Of a stretch of DNA of 64,000 nucleotides, positions 24,091 through 33,520 are shown piece by piece (the stretch's first letter is position 1; every line of letters begins with the position of its first letter). The notes under the pieces are model-generated. The model was given only the letters and a program-made list of their open reading frames with translations. It was not told where the DNA came from and did no database searches. Origin of the DNA: Novosphingobium resinovorum (GTDB lineage Bacteria; Pseudomonadota; Alphaproteobacteria; Sphingomonadales; Sphingomonadaceae); NCBI RefSeq assembly GCF_001742225.1, contig NZ_CP017075.1:3440001-3504000 (forward strand). Direction: 5' to 3'. Made by a program: the position numbers and the translations under genes.

Positions 24091-24957
24091 TTGCCCAGTA
24101 TCCATGTCGTGATCGCGACCGTCGGCCGCGCGCAGGTGGTGCGGCAGACGGTGGACCTTCTTGCGGATCAGACACGCCGCGCTGACGGCGTGCTTGTCGC
24201 CGCAGTCGATCCCGAAGACGTGGCCGGCATCGATTCCGCACGTGGCCGGACGCAAGTGCTGTTCTCGGAAAAAGGGCTCTGCCGTCAGCGCAACCGCGCG
24301 CTGGATGCGCTGGAGAACGTGGCGGACATCATCGTCTTTTTCGATGACGATTTCGTTCCTGCGCCCAATTATCTCGCCAGTGTCGAGGCGCTTTTCGTTG
24401 CTCATCCGGAACTTGTCGGCATTACCGGCGAACTGCGCGCGGACGGGGTGCGGCGCGGCGGTTTCAGCGTCGCAGAGGCGAAGGCGATCCTTGCCAGTCC
24501 TGCCGCCCCACCGGCCGCGATGCGCCACAGGCATGAACTCTACGGGTGCAACATGTCGATCCGCATGAGCGCCGCCAGGGGCATGCGTTTCGACGAGAAT
24601 CTGCCTCTGTACGGCTGGCAGGAAGACATCGACTTCACCAGCCGACTGGGGCGCAAGGGGCGCCAGGTTTCGACGGGAGCCGTCACGGGTGTTCATCTCG
24701 GCGTCAGCGGCGGGCGGACATCCGGAAAGCGTCTGGGTTACTCGCAGGTCGCCAATGTGGTCTACCTGCAGCGCAAGGGCACGATGCGGCGCGATTTCGG
24801 CTACCGGCTGATGATGCAGAACCTTGTGTCGAACGCGTGCCGCAGCCTGTGGCCGGAGCCGCTGATCGACCGGCGCGGACGCCTGCTGGGGAACATCATC
24901 GCGCTGCTCGATTGCCTGCGCGGACGAGTGGACCCCCGCCGAATTCTCGAGATGTGA
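24091..24957 (+). CDS. Glycosyltransferase family 2 protein
   Basis: A 288-residue protein. The TTG at 24091 follows a GAGGA ribosome site. The GT-A fold is clear: PSIHVVIATVGRAQVVRQTVD, CRQRNRALD, the metal-binding DDDF motif in IIVFFDDDFVPAPNYL, and GWQEDIDFTSRL (the acceptor ED motif). It is upstream of a pyruvyl transferase gene with 2 bases between them and belongs to the exopolysaccharide locus. Confidence 0.87.
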   Translation: MPSIHVVIATVGRAQVVRQTVDLLADQTRRADGVLVAAVDPEDVAGIDSARGRTQVLFSEKGLCRQRNRALDALENVADIIVFFDDDFVPAPNYLASVEALFVAHPELVGITGELRADGVRRGGFSVAEAKAILASPAAPPAAMRHRHELYGCNMSIRMSAARGMRFDENLPLYGWQEDIDFTSRLGRKGRQVSTGAVTGVHLGVSGGRTSGKRLGYSQVANVVYLQRKGTMRRDFGYRLMMQNLVSNACRSLWPEPLIDRRGRLLGNIIALLDCLRGRVDPRRILEM

Positions 24958-24959
24958 GC

Positions 24960-26045
24960 ATGCCGGCGTCACCCCTCGATGCGGTCGGTAGCCCCGCGCG
25001 CGGGCGCGTGCGACGACAAGTGTTCGTCTGCGGTGATCTCCACAATCTGGGCGATCTGAAGCTGTTGCTGCAGAACCTCGCCTTAACGGAGGGGCGCGGC
25101 GGGATCGTGCGGCGCTGGGCGCCTCTTCCCGCAGAAATCGAGCGTCAAGTGATCACTGCTGGCGGCGAACTCGTGTCCGGACGGGCGGTGCTCGGTTTCG
25201 CGCGCCGGGCTTTCGGAGCGCAGATCGTGCTGGGAGGCGGGCAACTCGTTCGGGACAACGTCTCGATCGCGGCGCTTGTCGGGCTGTTGCTTGCGATCGT
25301 CAGCGCTAGGCTTGGCGGGGGAGCGCTCGTCACGCGCGGACTTGGCGTGAGCGTGATCAGGTCGCCGTTGCGGCGGGCTTTGTGGCAGGCGATTCTCGCG
25401 CAGTGCGGCGTGGTGAATCTGCGAGACGAGGGCTCGAGCAAAAATCTGGAACGGCTGTTTCCGGGCAAAGCGCGGGCCGTTCATGCCGATATGGTGTTCC
25501 TGCCGACCGGCGGAGCGCATGCGATCATACCGGGAGGCGGGCCACGGCGATGGATAATCGTGGCGCCTTGTGCCGATCCCAGCGAGGGGCGCTCGATCGA
25601 GGGCGACGCGCTCGACGCGGTAGTGGCCCGGGCTCTGGACCGCCTGCCGGGAGCGGGGCTGGCCATTGCCTGTCATGACCCGCGCGCCTGCATGGACAAG
25701 GCCGTCGCCGCGCGTCTGGTCGCACGCTGGCCGGACCGGGAGATCACGGTCTTTGACGGCTACGACCTTGCCAGACTGGTGACGCTCTATCGCGAAGCCG
25801 CGCTGGTGGTGACCAATCGCCTTCATGCGCTGATCTTCGCGATCCTCGCCGATGCTCCTGCGCTAGCGGTGGAGGACGGCACTGCCAAAGTTCGCGTGGT
25901 GGCCGACCGCTTCGACGTGCCCGTGCTGCCCCGAGAGGGACGAACGGCCGCAGGCGCATGCCTGGATGCAGCTTTGTCGTTCGATCGCCTGTCGCGCCGC
26001 CGGATGCGACAAAATCTGGCGTTGAGCGCTGCGCGAAACCTGTGA
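24960..26045 (+). CDS. Polysaccharide pyruvyl transferase family protein (second of three)
   Basis: A 361-residue protein. It has VFVCGDLHNLGDLKLLLQN, the GGGQL motif (AQIVLGGGQLVRDN), CGVVNLRDEGS and LVVTNRLHALIFAILADAPALAVEDG. These are the landmarks of the family, which adds pyruvate ketals to sugars. The start at 24960 is right behind the glycosyltransferase stop, so the two are co-transcribed. A LexA box follows 44 bases after its stop, marking the start of a new unit. Confidence 0.83.
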   Translation: MPASPLDAVGSPARGRVRRQVFVCGDLHNLGDLKLLLQNLALTEGRGGIVRRWAPLPAEIERQVITAGGELVSGRAVLGFARRAFGAQIVLGGGQLVRDNVSIAALVGLLLAIVSARLGGGALVTRGLGVSVIRSPLRRALWQAILAQCGVVNLRDEGSSKNLERLFPGKARAVHADMVFLPTGGAHAIIPGGGPRRWIIVAPCADPSEGRSIEGDALDAVVARALDRLPGAGLAIACHDPRACMDKAVAARLVARWPDREITVFDGYDLARLVTLYREAALVVTNRLHALIFAILADAPALAVEDGTAKVRVVADRFDVPVLPREGRTAAGACLDAALSFDRLSRRRMRQNLALSAARNL

Positions 26046-26088
26046 CGCGGATTCGCGCACAAACAACTTTCCTACACCGAATCCGATG

Positions 26089-26103
26089 GAACATAAGTCG
26101 AAC
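26089..26103. promoter_or_regulatory. LexA box upstream of the spike genes
   Basis: A perfect GAAC-N7-GAAC repeat, also sharing the inner ATAAG with the imuA box, lies 53 bases before the spike base start codon in a 111-base intergenic gap. It predicts LexA control of the two genes that follow. Confidence 0.8.
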
Positions 26104-26156
26104 ATCGATGCGATACGAGTCGCGTCGAACTCTTCGCCATCCAGCCGGAGCATGCC

Positions 26157-26423
26157 ATGTCCGATCCTTTCGAGACTCAATCCGATGCCGCTTTCGCCCC
26201 TTCGCGCGCACCTTATCCCATCGTGCCGAGTGATACCGAGCAACTGGCGCTGGTGCCCAAAGGTATCTACGTCGGAACCGGAGGCGACATCGTGTTGCGC
26301 GGCATCGACGGCACGACCGACGTGACTTACCGCAATCTTCCCGATGCGAGCTTCGTCGCCGTACGCGCGCTTTATGTGCGGGCAACCGGGACCACTGCCG
26401 CCGATCTCGTCGGGGAGGCGTGA
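26157..26423 (+). CDS. Spike base protein, RCAP_Rcc01079-like (GTA head-spike base)
   Basis: An 88-residue protein. The pattern PYPIVPSDTEQLALVPKGIYV, then GTGGDIVLRG, and the ending VRALYVRATGTTAADLVGEA match the Rcc01079-type spike base family, whose Rhodobacter capsulatus member (GhsA) forms the base of the gene transfer agent head spike. It is two codons from the larger spike-like gene and behind a LexA box. No capsid or tail gene is near; in R. capsulatus the spike genes are also separate from the main cluster. Confidence 0.8.
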   Translation: MSDPFETQSDAAFAPSRAPYPIVPSDTEQLALVPKGIYVGTGGDIVLRGIDGTTDVTYRNLPDASFVAVRALYVRATGTTAADLVGEA

Positions 26424-26425
26424 GC

Positions 26426-29047
26426 ATGGTGCGCCTTGTTTCCGGCGGTCGTTCCGGCGGCGTCGCCAACCGCGCCCGAACCGTATCCGGCAATGGCGAC
26501 CTGCTGGCCCTGGCGCGCTCGCTCGGCGCCGGCTCGACCTTCAGCCTGCGTCCGGGTAGCCATGCGAACCTTTCGATCTCCGGCAAACTTGTGTCTGCCG
26601 CCTCGGCCCTTGCGGCGGGGGAAAGCCAGGTCGCGCTGATCCGGGAGAGCGCGGGATCCGGTCTGTCGTTGCGCGCGGTGGAATATGCCGTGACGCTGAC
26701 CGGCGCGACGGCGGCTCCGGAGCAGGGCACCTGGCTGCCTGCAAGCGCCGCGCTCGCGGGAGCCTATGGCCTGGGCAAGCTTGTCGCCGGGTATGACGGG
26801 CCGGCCCTACGGGTCCGCCGCGCCTCCGACGGTGCCGAGCAGGACATCGGGTTCGCCGGGCAAGCGCTTGATATCGCGGCGGCCGCTGCGTTCATGGGCA
26901 CCTCCACGCTCGGTGTCGCGCTAGTCTACGATCAGACCGGAAACGGCCGCCATCTCACGCAGCCGAGCGCATCTGCGCAACCGTCTCTATGGCTGGGCGA
27001 GGGCGGACCGACCGTGACCAACTACGACACCGACAGCCCTATGCTGATCCCGGCGACACTGGCCATTCCGCGCGCGGACTGCGCGGTCTTCATGGTCGCA
27101 CGAACGCCGGGGCAGGCCGCCACCTGCGCGTATTGGGCTTTCGGCGCGGGCACGACCGACTACGGCCTCACCAGTCCGCGCACGGCGGGCAATCTTGCAA
27201 TGCAGCCGATGGTCGCGAGCGCGTCGATTCCGGCGACCGCCACCAATGCGCAGGCACTGAGTGTCAGCAACTTGGCGGTCATCGGCCTCGTCTCGAACGC
27301 CTCGAAACAAGTCGTGCACCGCGACGAGCAGACCGCCACATACCCTGCCGCTGCCCCCGCAACCCTCAACGCTGGCGGCGAAGTCGGCGAGGCGATCGAA
27401 TATGGCGGCCGGACCGACTGGCGCGCGTTCGTAGTCTATGGCAGTGCCCCGTCCGATGCCGAAGTGACCGGGATCAAGGCGACGCTCAAGACGGTATTCG
27501 GGACCTGCGAACCGGCTACGCTGTCGTTCCTCGGCGGCGGTGACAGCATCGTCTTCGGGACCGGCGGCGCGAACAATCGCACGATCACTGCGGCCATGCA
27601 CCACCGCTCGGCAGCGTCGGTGTTGCTGCGCAACATCGGGATTGCCGGGCACAGGCTCGATCAGCACTACAACGATTTCGACACCGTCTCGGCCGGCTAC
27701 ATCACGCCGGGCGTGCCGAACGTCTACTTCGCGGACTATGGCCACAACGACATCAAGTCGTACGTGACCGACAGTGCGACCGCGCTCTCTGCAGTGGAGG
27801 CGATGAAGGTGCAGGCACGGCGAATGGCGGCGCGTTTGCGGGCTTACGGGTTCTCCACGGTGGTTTGGCAGCAGGCCTATGCCGACACCAGCTTCACCGC
27901 GGCGCAGGAAAGTGCGCGCGATGCCTGGAATGCCTGGCTGCGCTCCAACCCGATAGCCGAGGATGGATTGCCTTGCTTCGATGCGATCGACCTTGTGGCT
28001 AGCGACGCCGGGTTCGTTCTTTCCGATGCGGAAACCGATGCCGGGCGAGGCATGGCGATGACCGCGAATTCGTCGGACGGGGTTCACCCCAACGAGGTGC
28101 ATGCTGGCGCGCGCGCCGCGCACCTGCTGGCAGCCTATGCCGCGATCCCGTTCACGCTCAAGTACGTCGCCCAGCCTGCACAGCAGGGCCTGACGTACAC
28201 GGGTTACCTGCCACGGCTGGTCAAGGGCACGGGACCGTTCACCTTTGCGCTGGCAACCGGCTCCGCTCCGCTGCCTGCGGGCCTCTCGCTCGATACCGGG
28301 ACGGGCGTGATCTCGGGAACGCCGACGGTATCCGGCACGACTTCCGGCGTGATCCTGCGCGCTACGGACAGCCTCGGCGCGGCGGCGCAGGCGGAATTTG
28401 ACCTGACCGTGGCCGCATCGGCGACGATCGCGGTGGCCGATCAGACCGAAAGCTGGAATACCGCCGATGCGACCGCAGTGACGGTCACCATGCCGGCCAC
28501 GGTCAATGCCGGAGACGTTCTCGTCGCCGTGATGAGCGTGGATGGCACCGTCACGGTCGGGTGGGACAACGCCACCGCCGGAGCATGGACCCAGCGCGCC
28601 GCCTACTCGGCGAATTCCAACCAGCATCTGCTGGCGATATTCACCAGGACTGCGGACGGGACCGAGGGGGGCAAGGTGCTCAACGTGGGGCTTTCTGGTG
28701 CGCAGCAGGCCGTGACCCGTGTGTTGCGGGTGACGGGAGCACGCGGTGCGGCGGAAGTTTCGACTTATGCGCGGGGCAATGCCGTCGCGGCCGATCCGCC
28801 GGCGCTGACGCCAAGCTGGAGCGGCGCAAGTCTCTATATAGCCGCGCTCGCGCTGGACGGTACCGCGACCATCTCCTCGGGGCCGACGGGGTATTCGGGC
28901 ATCACGTCGCGCGTGTCGAGCGCGAGCGGCCAATCGACCAACGCCACCGCCTGGAAACTGGGCGCGGGTGCCGAGGATCCGGCGGCCTACACGATCTCCG
29001 CCACGTCGAACTGGGTCGCGGCGACACTCGCTCTGCAGGCGAGTTGA
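26426..29047 (+). CDS. Multidomain spike fibre: arabinofuranosidase-B-like, SGNH hydrolase and Ig-like domains
   Basis: 873 residues. The ATG at 26426 is chosen because GGGGAGG lies 8 bases upstream; a GTG at 26420 is too close to it. Residues about 110-360 resemble the concanavalin-like catalytic domain of alpha-L-arabinofuranosidase B (AYGLGKLVAGYDGPALRVRR, LVYDQTGNGRHL). Residues 368-575 are an SGNH esterase: GGGDS (370-374), GHND and DGVHPNE give Ser, Asn and Asp/His. A putative Ig-like domain (about 585-660; PLPAGLSLDTGTGVISGTPT) and an unassigned beta-rich C-terminus follow. There is no signal peptide, as expected for a particle protein. It probably binds, deacetylates or cuts a surface glycan. 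Confidence 0.78.
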   Translation: MVRLVSGGRSGGVANRARTVSGNGDLLALARSLGAGSTFSLRPGSHANLSISGKLVSAASALAAGESQVALIRESAGSGLSLRAVEYAVTLTGATAAPEQGTWLPASAALAGAYGLGKLVAGYDGPALRVRRASDGAEQDIGFAGQALDIAAAAAFMGTSTLGVALVYDQTGNGRHLTQPSASAQPSLWLGEGGPTVTNYDTDSPMLIPATLAIPRADCAVFMVARTPGQAATCAYWAFGAGTTDYGLTSPRTAGNLAMQPMVASASIPATATNAQALSVSNLAVIGLVSNASKQVVHRDEQTATYPAAAPATLNAGGEVGEAIEYGGRTDWRAFVVYGSAPSDAEVTGIKATLKTVFGTCEPATLSFLGGGDSIVFGTGGANNRTITAAMHHRSAASVLLRNIGIAGHRLDQHYNDFDTVSAGYITPGVPNVYFADYGHNDIKSYVTDSATALSAVEAMKVQARRMAARLRAYGFSTVVWQQAYADTSFTAAQESARDAWNAWLRSNPIAEDGLPCFDAIDLVASDAGFVLSDAETDAGRGMAMTANSSDGVHPNEVHAGARAAHLLAAYAAIPFTLKYVAQPAQQGLTYTGYLPRLVKGTGPFTFALATGSAPLPAGLSLDTGTGVISGTPTVSGTTSGVILRATDSLGAAAQAEFDLTVAASATIAVADQTESWNTADATAVTVTMPATVNAGDVLVAVMSVDGTVTVGWDNATAGAWTQRAAYSANSNQHLLAIFTRTADGTEGGKVLNVGLSGAQQAVTRVLRVTGARGAAEVSTYARGNAVAADPPALTPSWSGASLYIAALALDGTATISSGPTGYSGITSRVSSASGQSTNATAWKLGAGAEDPAAYTISATSNWVAATLALQAS

Positions 29048-29063
29048 GAGTCTGGGGCCGCGC

Positions 29064-29990
29064 TCATGCCGTGCGCAACGAGCGCACGAGGGCGGCCCCG
29101 ATCAACAAGGGCAGACGCCGGAAACGGCTCGATGCGAGCGCCGCGGGCACGACACCGCACAGGCTCGCCAGCATGGCGGGTCGCATTGCCCGCGTTTTTT
29201 CGCGCGAGATCGCACGGTAGCGGCGAAATACGCGCAGCCGGACATAGGCCTTCACCACCAGGCGCGGAGGCAGGGCGGAGCCGGCGCGAACCAGGGCGTC
29301 GAGTTCGGCTCGGACGGCTGAGCGCTCCTGTTCCTCGACGTTTCCAACCGAAATCGCGCCGTCGTGGCGGCGATAGAAGAGTACATCGACCGGCGGGTTG
29401 TCGATCCGGCCGAAGGCGGCGGCGCGGATGAACAGGTCATAGTCCTCGGCATGGCGGTAGTCGTTGCGATAGCCGCCCATGGCCTTGAGCGCCGTTGCCC
29501 GGATCATGATCAGCGGGTGCATCGACACCGCGACGCGAGGCGGAAATACGGAAAGGTCGGTGGCTGTGTGCCGCCCGCCGCAAGTACGGATGCTGGCTGC
29601 GGTAGGATGGCGGTCCGAGACCGCCTGGCCGCCGACGATGACGGTGTGCGGGTTGTCGTCCAGCCAGGCGACCTGGAAGGCGAGGCGCCGGGAAAATGAC
29701 ACGTCGTCCGCGTCCATGCGGGCGATGTATTCTCCCCGCGAATGATCGATTGCGGTGTTGAGCGCGGCGACGATACCGCCGTTGGGCTGCGTCACCACAC
29801 GGATGCGCTCGTCTCCCTGCGCCATGCGGGCCAGCAGCACGGGCGAGGCGTCGGTGCTGCCGTCATCGACGATGATGAGTTCGAAATCCGTGAAACTTTG
29901 CTCGAGGATCGACTGCACGGCTTCGCGCAGGAAGGCTTCGCCGTTGTAGCACGGCAGGATCACGGAGACGCGTGGCGGAAGATTTCTCAT
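29064..29990 (-). CDS. Glycosyltransferase family 2 protein
   Basis: A 308-residue protein. The ATG at 29990 overlaps the stop of the upstream glycosyltransferase (ATGA); MAEPRM 15 bases upstream is an alternative. GT-A motifs are VSVILPCYNGEAFLREAVQS, ELIIVDDGSTDAS, the DxD-type EYIARMDADDVSF and HAEDYDLFIRAA. A basic C-terminal tail suggests membrane association. It converges with the spike fibre gene. Confidence 0.9.
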   Translation of the reverse strand: MRNLPPRVSVILPCYNGEAFLREAVQSILEQSFTDFELIIVDDGSTDASPVLLARMAQGDERIRVVTQPNGGIVAALNTAIDHSRGEYIARMDADDVSFSRRLAFQVAWLDDNPHTVIVGGQAVSDRHPTAASIRTCGGRHTATDLSVFPPRVAVSMHPLIMIRATALKAMGGYRNDYRHAEDYDLFIRAAAFGRIDNPPVDVLFYRRHDGAISVGNVEEQERSAVRAELDALVRAGSALPPRLVVKAYVRLRVFRRYRAISREKTRAMRPAMLASLCGVVPAALASSRFRRLPLLIGAALVRSLRTA

Positions 29991-31087
29991 GCGAGGTTCC
30001 GCCATGACCGGTCGCTGAGGGTGAGGATGGTATCGAGCAACTCGGCTCCGGCGCGTCCCCAAGTGAACTCGCCAGCCCGGGCGAGACCGGATTCCACTTT
30101 ATGTGCGAACAGGGGGCCGGCGGGATCGAGCGCGGCTATCGCCTGTGCCCAGGATGCGGGATCATCGACGTCGGCATAGAGAACGGCGTCGCGGCACACT
30201 TCGGGCATTGCGCCCGCCGGTGCCACTACGGCGGGCGTGCCGCAGAGCATCGCTTCGAGCGGAGGCAGGCCGAAACCTTCGGTACGGGAGGGGCAAAGCA
30301 GGCATCGCGCACCGGCATAGAGCGCGCGCAGCGCGGCATCGCCGCAAGGGCCGACGAATATCGCGTCCTCCGGGACTGCCAACCCGGCTGCGGCCAGGGC
30401 ATCTCGCGAAGCACCGACGACGACCAGCGGCACACCCGCCGGTGCTTTTCGCGCATAGGCTGCGAAAACCACGGCATTGTTCTTGTAAGCCTTCGGGCTG
30501 CCGAACATCAGTGCGTAGCCGCGCAGCGCAAGGCCGTGCGCGGCGAGCACCGAGCAGTCAGCATCGTCCTCCAGGATATGGTCGGCGCCGTTGTAGAGCA
30601 CGTGCGTGCGCCGCGCCGCAGAGACACCCATCACATCAAGCACGCGCCGGGAATAGTCACTGACGGTGAGCACGGCTGCGCTCGAACGGGCCATGCGCGG
30701 GGCCAGGAACCGGTAGCCCACGCGCTGGCGCAGCGGATAGGAACTGTCAGGGAACAGGAACTGCGCGTCATGGATGAGCGTCACCTTGCGGCGGTGGCGC
30801 AGCGGCGCGAGGTTCGCGAGGTTGACCAGCACGCCGTCGGAGGAGAGCGCGGGAAGCCTGCGTTGCTCCCAATATTGCGAGGCGACCTCGTCCAGTTCCC
30901 GCACTGCGATGTTGCGCAGCATCGGCTTCCAGTCGCCGCCATCGCGAGTGGGCAGGAGCAGGGTAACCCGCGGGGCGCCGGGAACGCCCAGACGCGCATC
31001 GATTTCCCGAACAAGGCGGTCGGCAACGCGGTGAACGCCGTTGAGGCCGCCCGAGTAAAACTTTCCATTGATATATACAGGCAGCAT
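29987..31087 (-). CDS. Glycosyltransferase family 1/4 protein
   Basis: About 366 residues from the ATG at 31087 (MLPVYINGKFYSGGLNG); a start at 31117 is also open. The opening YINGKFYSGGLNGVHRVADRLVREI and the donor-side TEGFGLPPLEAMLCGTPAVVAP (E-x7-E) are typical GT4 features. It is co-transcribed with the family-2 gene downstream and divergent from the next glycosyltransferase (31245), which shares the same N-terminal pattern. Confidence 0.88.
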   Translation of the reverse strand: MLPVYINGKFYSGGLNGVHRVADRLVREIDARLGVPGAPRVTLLLPTRDGGDWKPMLRNIAVRELDEVASQYWEQRRLPALSSDGVLVNLANLAPLRHRRKVTLIHDAQFLFPDSSYPLRQRVGYRFLAPRMARSSAAVLTVSDYSRRVLDVMGVSAARRTHVLYNGADHILEDDADCSVLAAHGLALRGYALMFGSPKAYKNNAVVFAAYARKAPAGVPLVVVGASRDALAAAGLAVPEDAIFVGPCGDAALRALYAGARCLLCPSRTEGFGLPPLEAMLCGTPAVVAPAGAMPEVCRDAVLYADVDDPASWAQAIAALDPAGPLFAHKVESGLARAGEFTWGRAGAELLDTILTLSDRSWRNLA

Positions 31088-31244
31088 CGAAATTCCCGGA
31101 GAATCGAGCCGCAACATAATATTGCGCTGCAGCGAACTCGACGGGCGATACCGGACCTTGCCAAGTTTTAATCCTCGGCGGCGCGGGCCCGTCTTCCCTG
31201 CAATGTCAGGGCACGTCATTGAACGCAGGGGAAAGGGGGCGTGG

Positions 31245-32336
31245 ATGTCGCAGTGCGGCGATGCGATACTGATCAATGGGCGGTTCCTCATGCAACCGGT
31301 GACCGGGGTGCAGCGGGTCGCGCGCGAACTGGTCGCCGAAATGGACCGGCTGCGCGGTGCCGGAGAGACGCCCCTGCATCTTGCGCTTGCCTGCGAACCG
31401 AATGCGGACATCTCCGGGCTGGGCTTGCGTCATATTCCGGTGGAACGGCGCGGCGGCGCCAGCGGGCATGCCTGGGAGCAGTTCGTGCTGCCGCGCATGG
31501 CCGCTGGCCGGCGCCTGCTGTGCCTCGGCAATACCGTTCCGCTCGCCTCGGCACTCGGAAGGCAGCGCCTTTCGGTGATGATCCACGATGTGTCGTACCT
31601 TTCGTTGCCCCAGGCCTACTCGCTGCGCTACCGCGCCGCGCACGGGGCGCTGTTGCCGGTGATGCTGCGCGGTGCGGACACGGTGTTCACGGTCTGCGAT
31701 ACGGAGGCGGAGCGTTTACGTCGCCTGCATCGCGGCGCTCGCGTGGTCGCCTTGCAGAACGGCGCCTGGATTCGCGACAGGGTGGAGCGCGTGGATCATG
31801 GCGAGCGGGAGCGCATGGTTCTCTATGTCGGATCGTTATCGCGCAGGAAGAACGTCGAGCGCGTGATCGAGGTTGCGCAATATCTGGCACGCGAAGACGG
31901 TGTGCGCACCGTGCTGGTGGGCGGCGGCAATGAAATCCTCGCGCCGATCCGCGCCCGCGTCGCCTCCGACGTCGAATCCATGATCGATTTCATCGGGCAG
32001 GTTCCCGATCTCGAAACCCTTGCGGGATACTATCGACGCGCGGGTTGTCTGCTGTTCCCATCGCTCTACGAGGCGTCGCCGCTGCCCCCGGTTGAGGCGA
32101 TGAGTCTCGGCTGCCCGGTAGTCGCCTCGGCGATCCCCTCGATAACCGAGCGATGCGGCTCTGCCGCGCTCTATTGCGATCCGCACGACAGCACGGACAT
32201 CCTTGCCGCAGTGCGGCGAGTCCTTTACAATCGCGAGCAGGCCGATGCCCTGCGCCACGCCGGTTTCGAGCGTGCCGCGCGCTATTCCTGGCGCGATCAG
32301 GCTCGGGGACTTCTGGCAGCCATGACCAGGAGTTAA
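31245..32336 (+). CDS. Glycosyltransferase family 4 protein
   Basis: A 363-residue protein. The ATG at 31245 follows AAAGGGGG. It begins MSQCGDAILINGRFLMQPVTGVQRVARELV, the same INGR...GVxRVA pattern as its divergent neighbour, so the pair are probably related by duplication. The donor domain shows LYVGSLSRRKNVERVIEVAQYL and PSLYEASPLPPVEAMSLGCPVVAS. It is followed 36 bases on by the acyltransferase gene. Confidence 0.88.
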   Translation: MSQCGDAILINGRFLMQPVTGVQRVARELVAEMDRLRGAGETPLHLALACEPNADISGLGLRHIPVERRGGASGHAWEQFVLPRMAAGRRLLCLGNTVPLASALGRQRLSVMIHDVSYLSLPQAYSLRYRAAHGALLPVMLRGADTVFTVCDTEAERLRRLHRGARVVALQNGAWIRDRVERVDHGERERMVLYVGSLSRRKNVERVIEVAQYLAREDGVRTVLVGGGNEILAPIRARVASDVESMIDFIGQVPDLETLAGYYRRAGCLLFPSLYEASPLPPVEAMSLGCPVVASAIPSITERCGSAALYCDPHDSTDILAAVRRVLYNREQADALRHAGFERAARYSWRDQARGLLAAMTRS

Positions 32337-32372
32337 TTTGTCCCTGCAAGGGAGCCCGGCGATGATCGTGTC

Positions 32373-33512
32373 ATGAGTGCAGTGCGTGCCCAAAACGCCG
32401 GTCGCAGGCAGCCCGTCTACGGGCTCGACCTCGTACGCTTTGCCGCCGCGAGCCTGGTCGTGCTCTATCATCTCGGCTTCAAGGCCTGGGCGCTGGACGG
32501 CAGCAGCCTGCATGGCGCACTTGGCCGTTCCGATGCCTTTCCAGCGGGATATGCCTTGACCTGGTGCGGCTGGGTGGGCGTGCAGGTCTTCTTCGTGGTC
32601 TCCGGATCGGTCATCGCCTATTCCGCTCGGGGCGTGAGCGCGAGGCGCTTCGCCCGCCGCCGCGCCGCCCGGCTGCTGCCGGCGGTGCTGATCGCCGTGG
32701 CCATAGCGCTGCCCACTGCGGTGTTCGTGTTCGGCACCGCAACCGCCCAGGCGGTAGTGCTGAGCCTGAAGACGATCGCATTCGTCCCATGGGGGCCATG
32801 GATCGTCGGCCAGTTCTGGACCATTCCGATAGAGCTGGCCTTCTACGCCATTGTCGGGGTGGTCCTCTTTTCGGGGGCGCCGGAGCGCGCGATGCACGCG
32901 CTGGTGTGGGCGCTGGGCATAGCCAGCGGCGCCTATTGGCTCGTCGCCGCATCGGATGCGATCGAACCCGGCGGGCGGCTGGCTGAACTGCTCCTGCTGC
33001 AGCACGGCGTCTATTTCGCGCTCGGGATGCTCTGCGCCCGTATGGGTGAGGGAGATTTGGGGCGGCGTCATCTCGGCCTTGCGGCGACGTGCATCGTTGC
33101 CGCTTCGGTGCAGGTGCGCACCGCCGCCGAATGGGAGATGGGAGCACGCACCGATTTGTCGGCGCAATGGCCATGGGCCTATGCACTCTGGCTTTGCCTG
33201 GCCGCGCTGATCGCGGCTTCGTTCCTCTGGCGAGCGCAAGTGGCGGCGCGGATCGGCCGGTTCGGCGGCGTGCTGCGCCTTGCCGGGCTCGCCACTTACC
33301 CGCTCTATCTCATCCACATCCATGTCGGCGGCACAATCCTGCTGGCGGCGGCAAGGCTGGGCGTGGTTCCGGCGGTCATCCTCGCTTTCGCAGGGACGGC
33401 GGCCGTTGCCGTCGCCATCGCCTTATGGTTCGAGCCACCTCTTCATGCCGCGATCGACGCGGCACTGCGCCGTATCGGACAACGGGTGCCGCGTTACCGG
33501 CCAGCGGGGTAG
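32373..33512 (+). CDS. OafA/YrhL-type membrane acyltransferase
   Basis: A 379-residue, multi-pass protein. The N-terminal YGLDLVRFAAASLVVLYHLGF carries the R-x10-H signature of acyltransferase family 3 (RFAAASLVVLYH). Then WVGVQVFFVVSGSVIAYSA, FARRRAARLLPA and about ten membrane segments, ending with LATYPLYLIHIHVG. It is expected to O-acetylate or otherwise acylate the repeat unit of the exopolysaccharide on the periplasmic side. The SGNH domain of the spike fibre would be a natural enzyme to remove such groups. Confidence 0.9.
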   Translation: MSAVRAQNAGRRQPVYGLDLVRFAAASLVVLYHLGFKAWALDGSSLHGALGRSDAFPAGYALTWCGWVGVQVFFVVSGSVIAYSARGVSARRFARRRAARLLPAVLIAVAIALPTAVFVFGTATAQAVVLSLKTIAFVPWGPWIVGQFWTIPIELAFYAIVGVVLFSGAPERAMHALVWALGIASGAYWLVAASDAIEPGGRLAELLLLQHGVYFALGMLCARMGEGDLGRRHLGLAATCIVAASVQVRTAAEWEMGARTDLSAQWPWAYALWLCLAALIAASFLWRAQVAARIGRFGGVLRLAGLATYPLYLIHIHVGGTILLAAARLGVVPAVILAFAGTAAVAVAIALWFEPPLHAAIDAALRRIGQRVPRYRPAG

Positions 33513-33520
33513 GCGCCGCC

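Noticed and set aside
26157..29047. A prophage remnant
   Set aside because: No integrase, capsid, portal, terminase or tail gene is near. The two genes fit the detached spike pair of gene transfer agents better.
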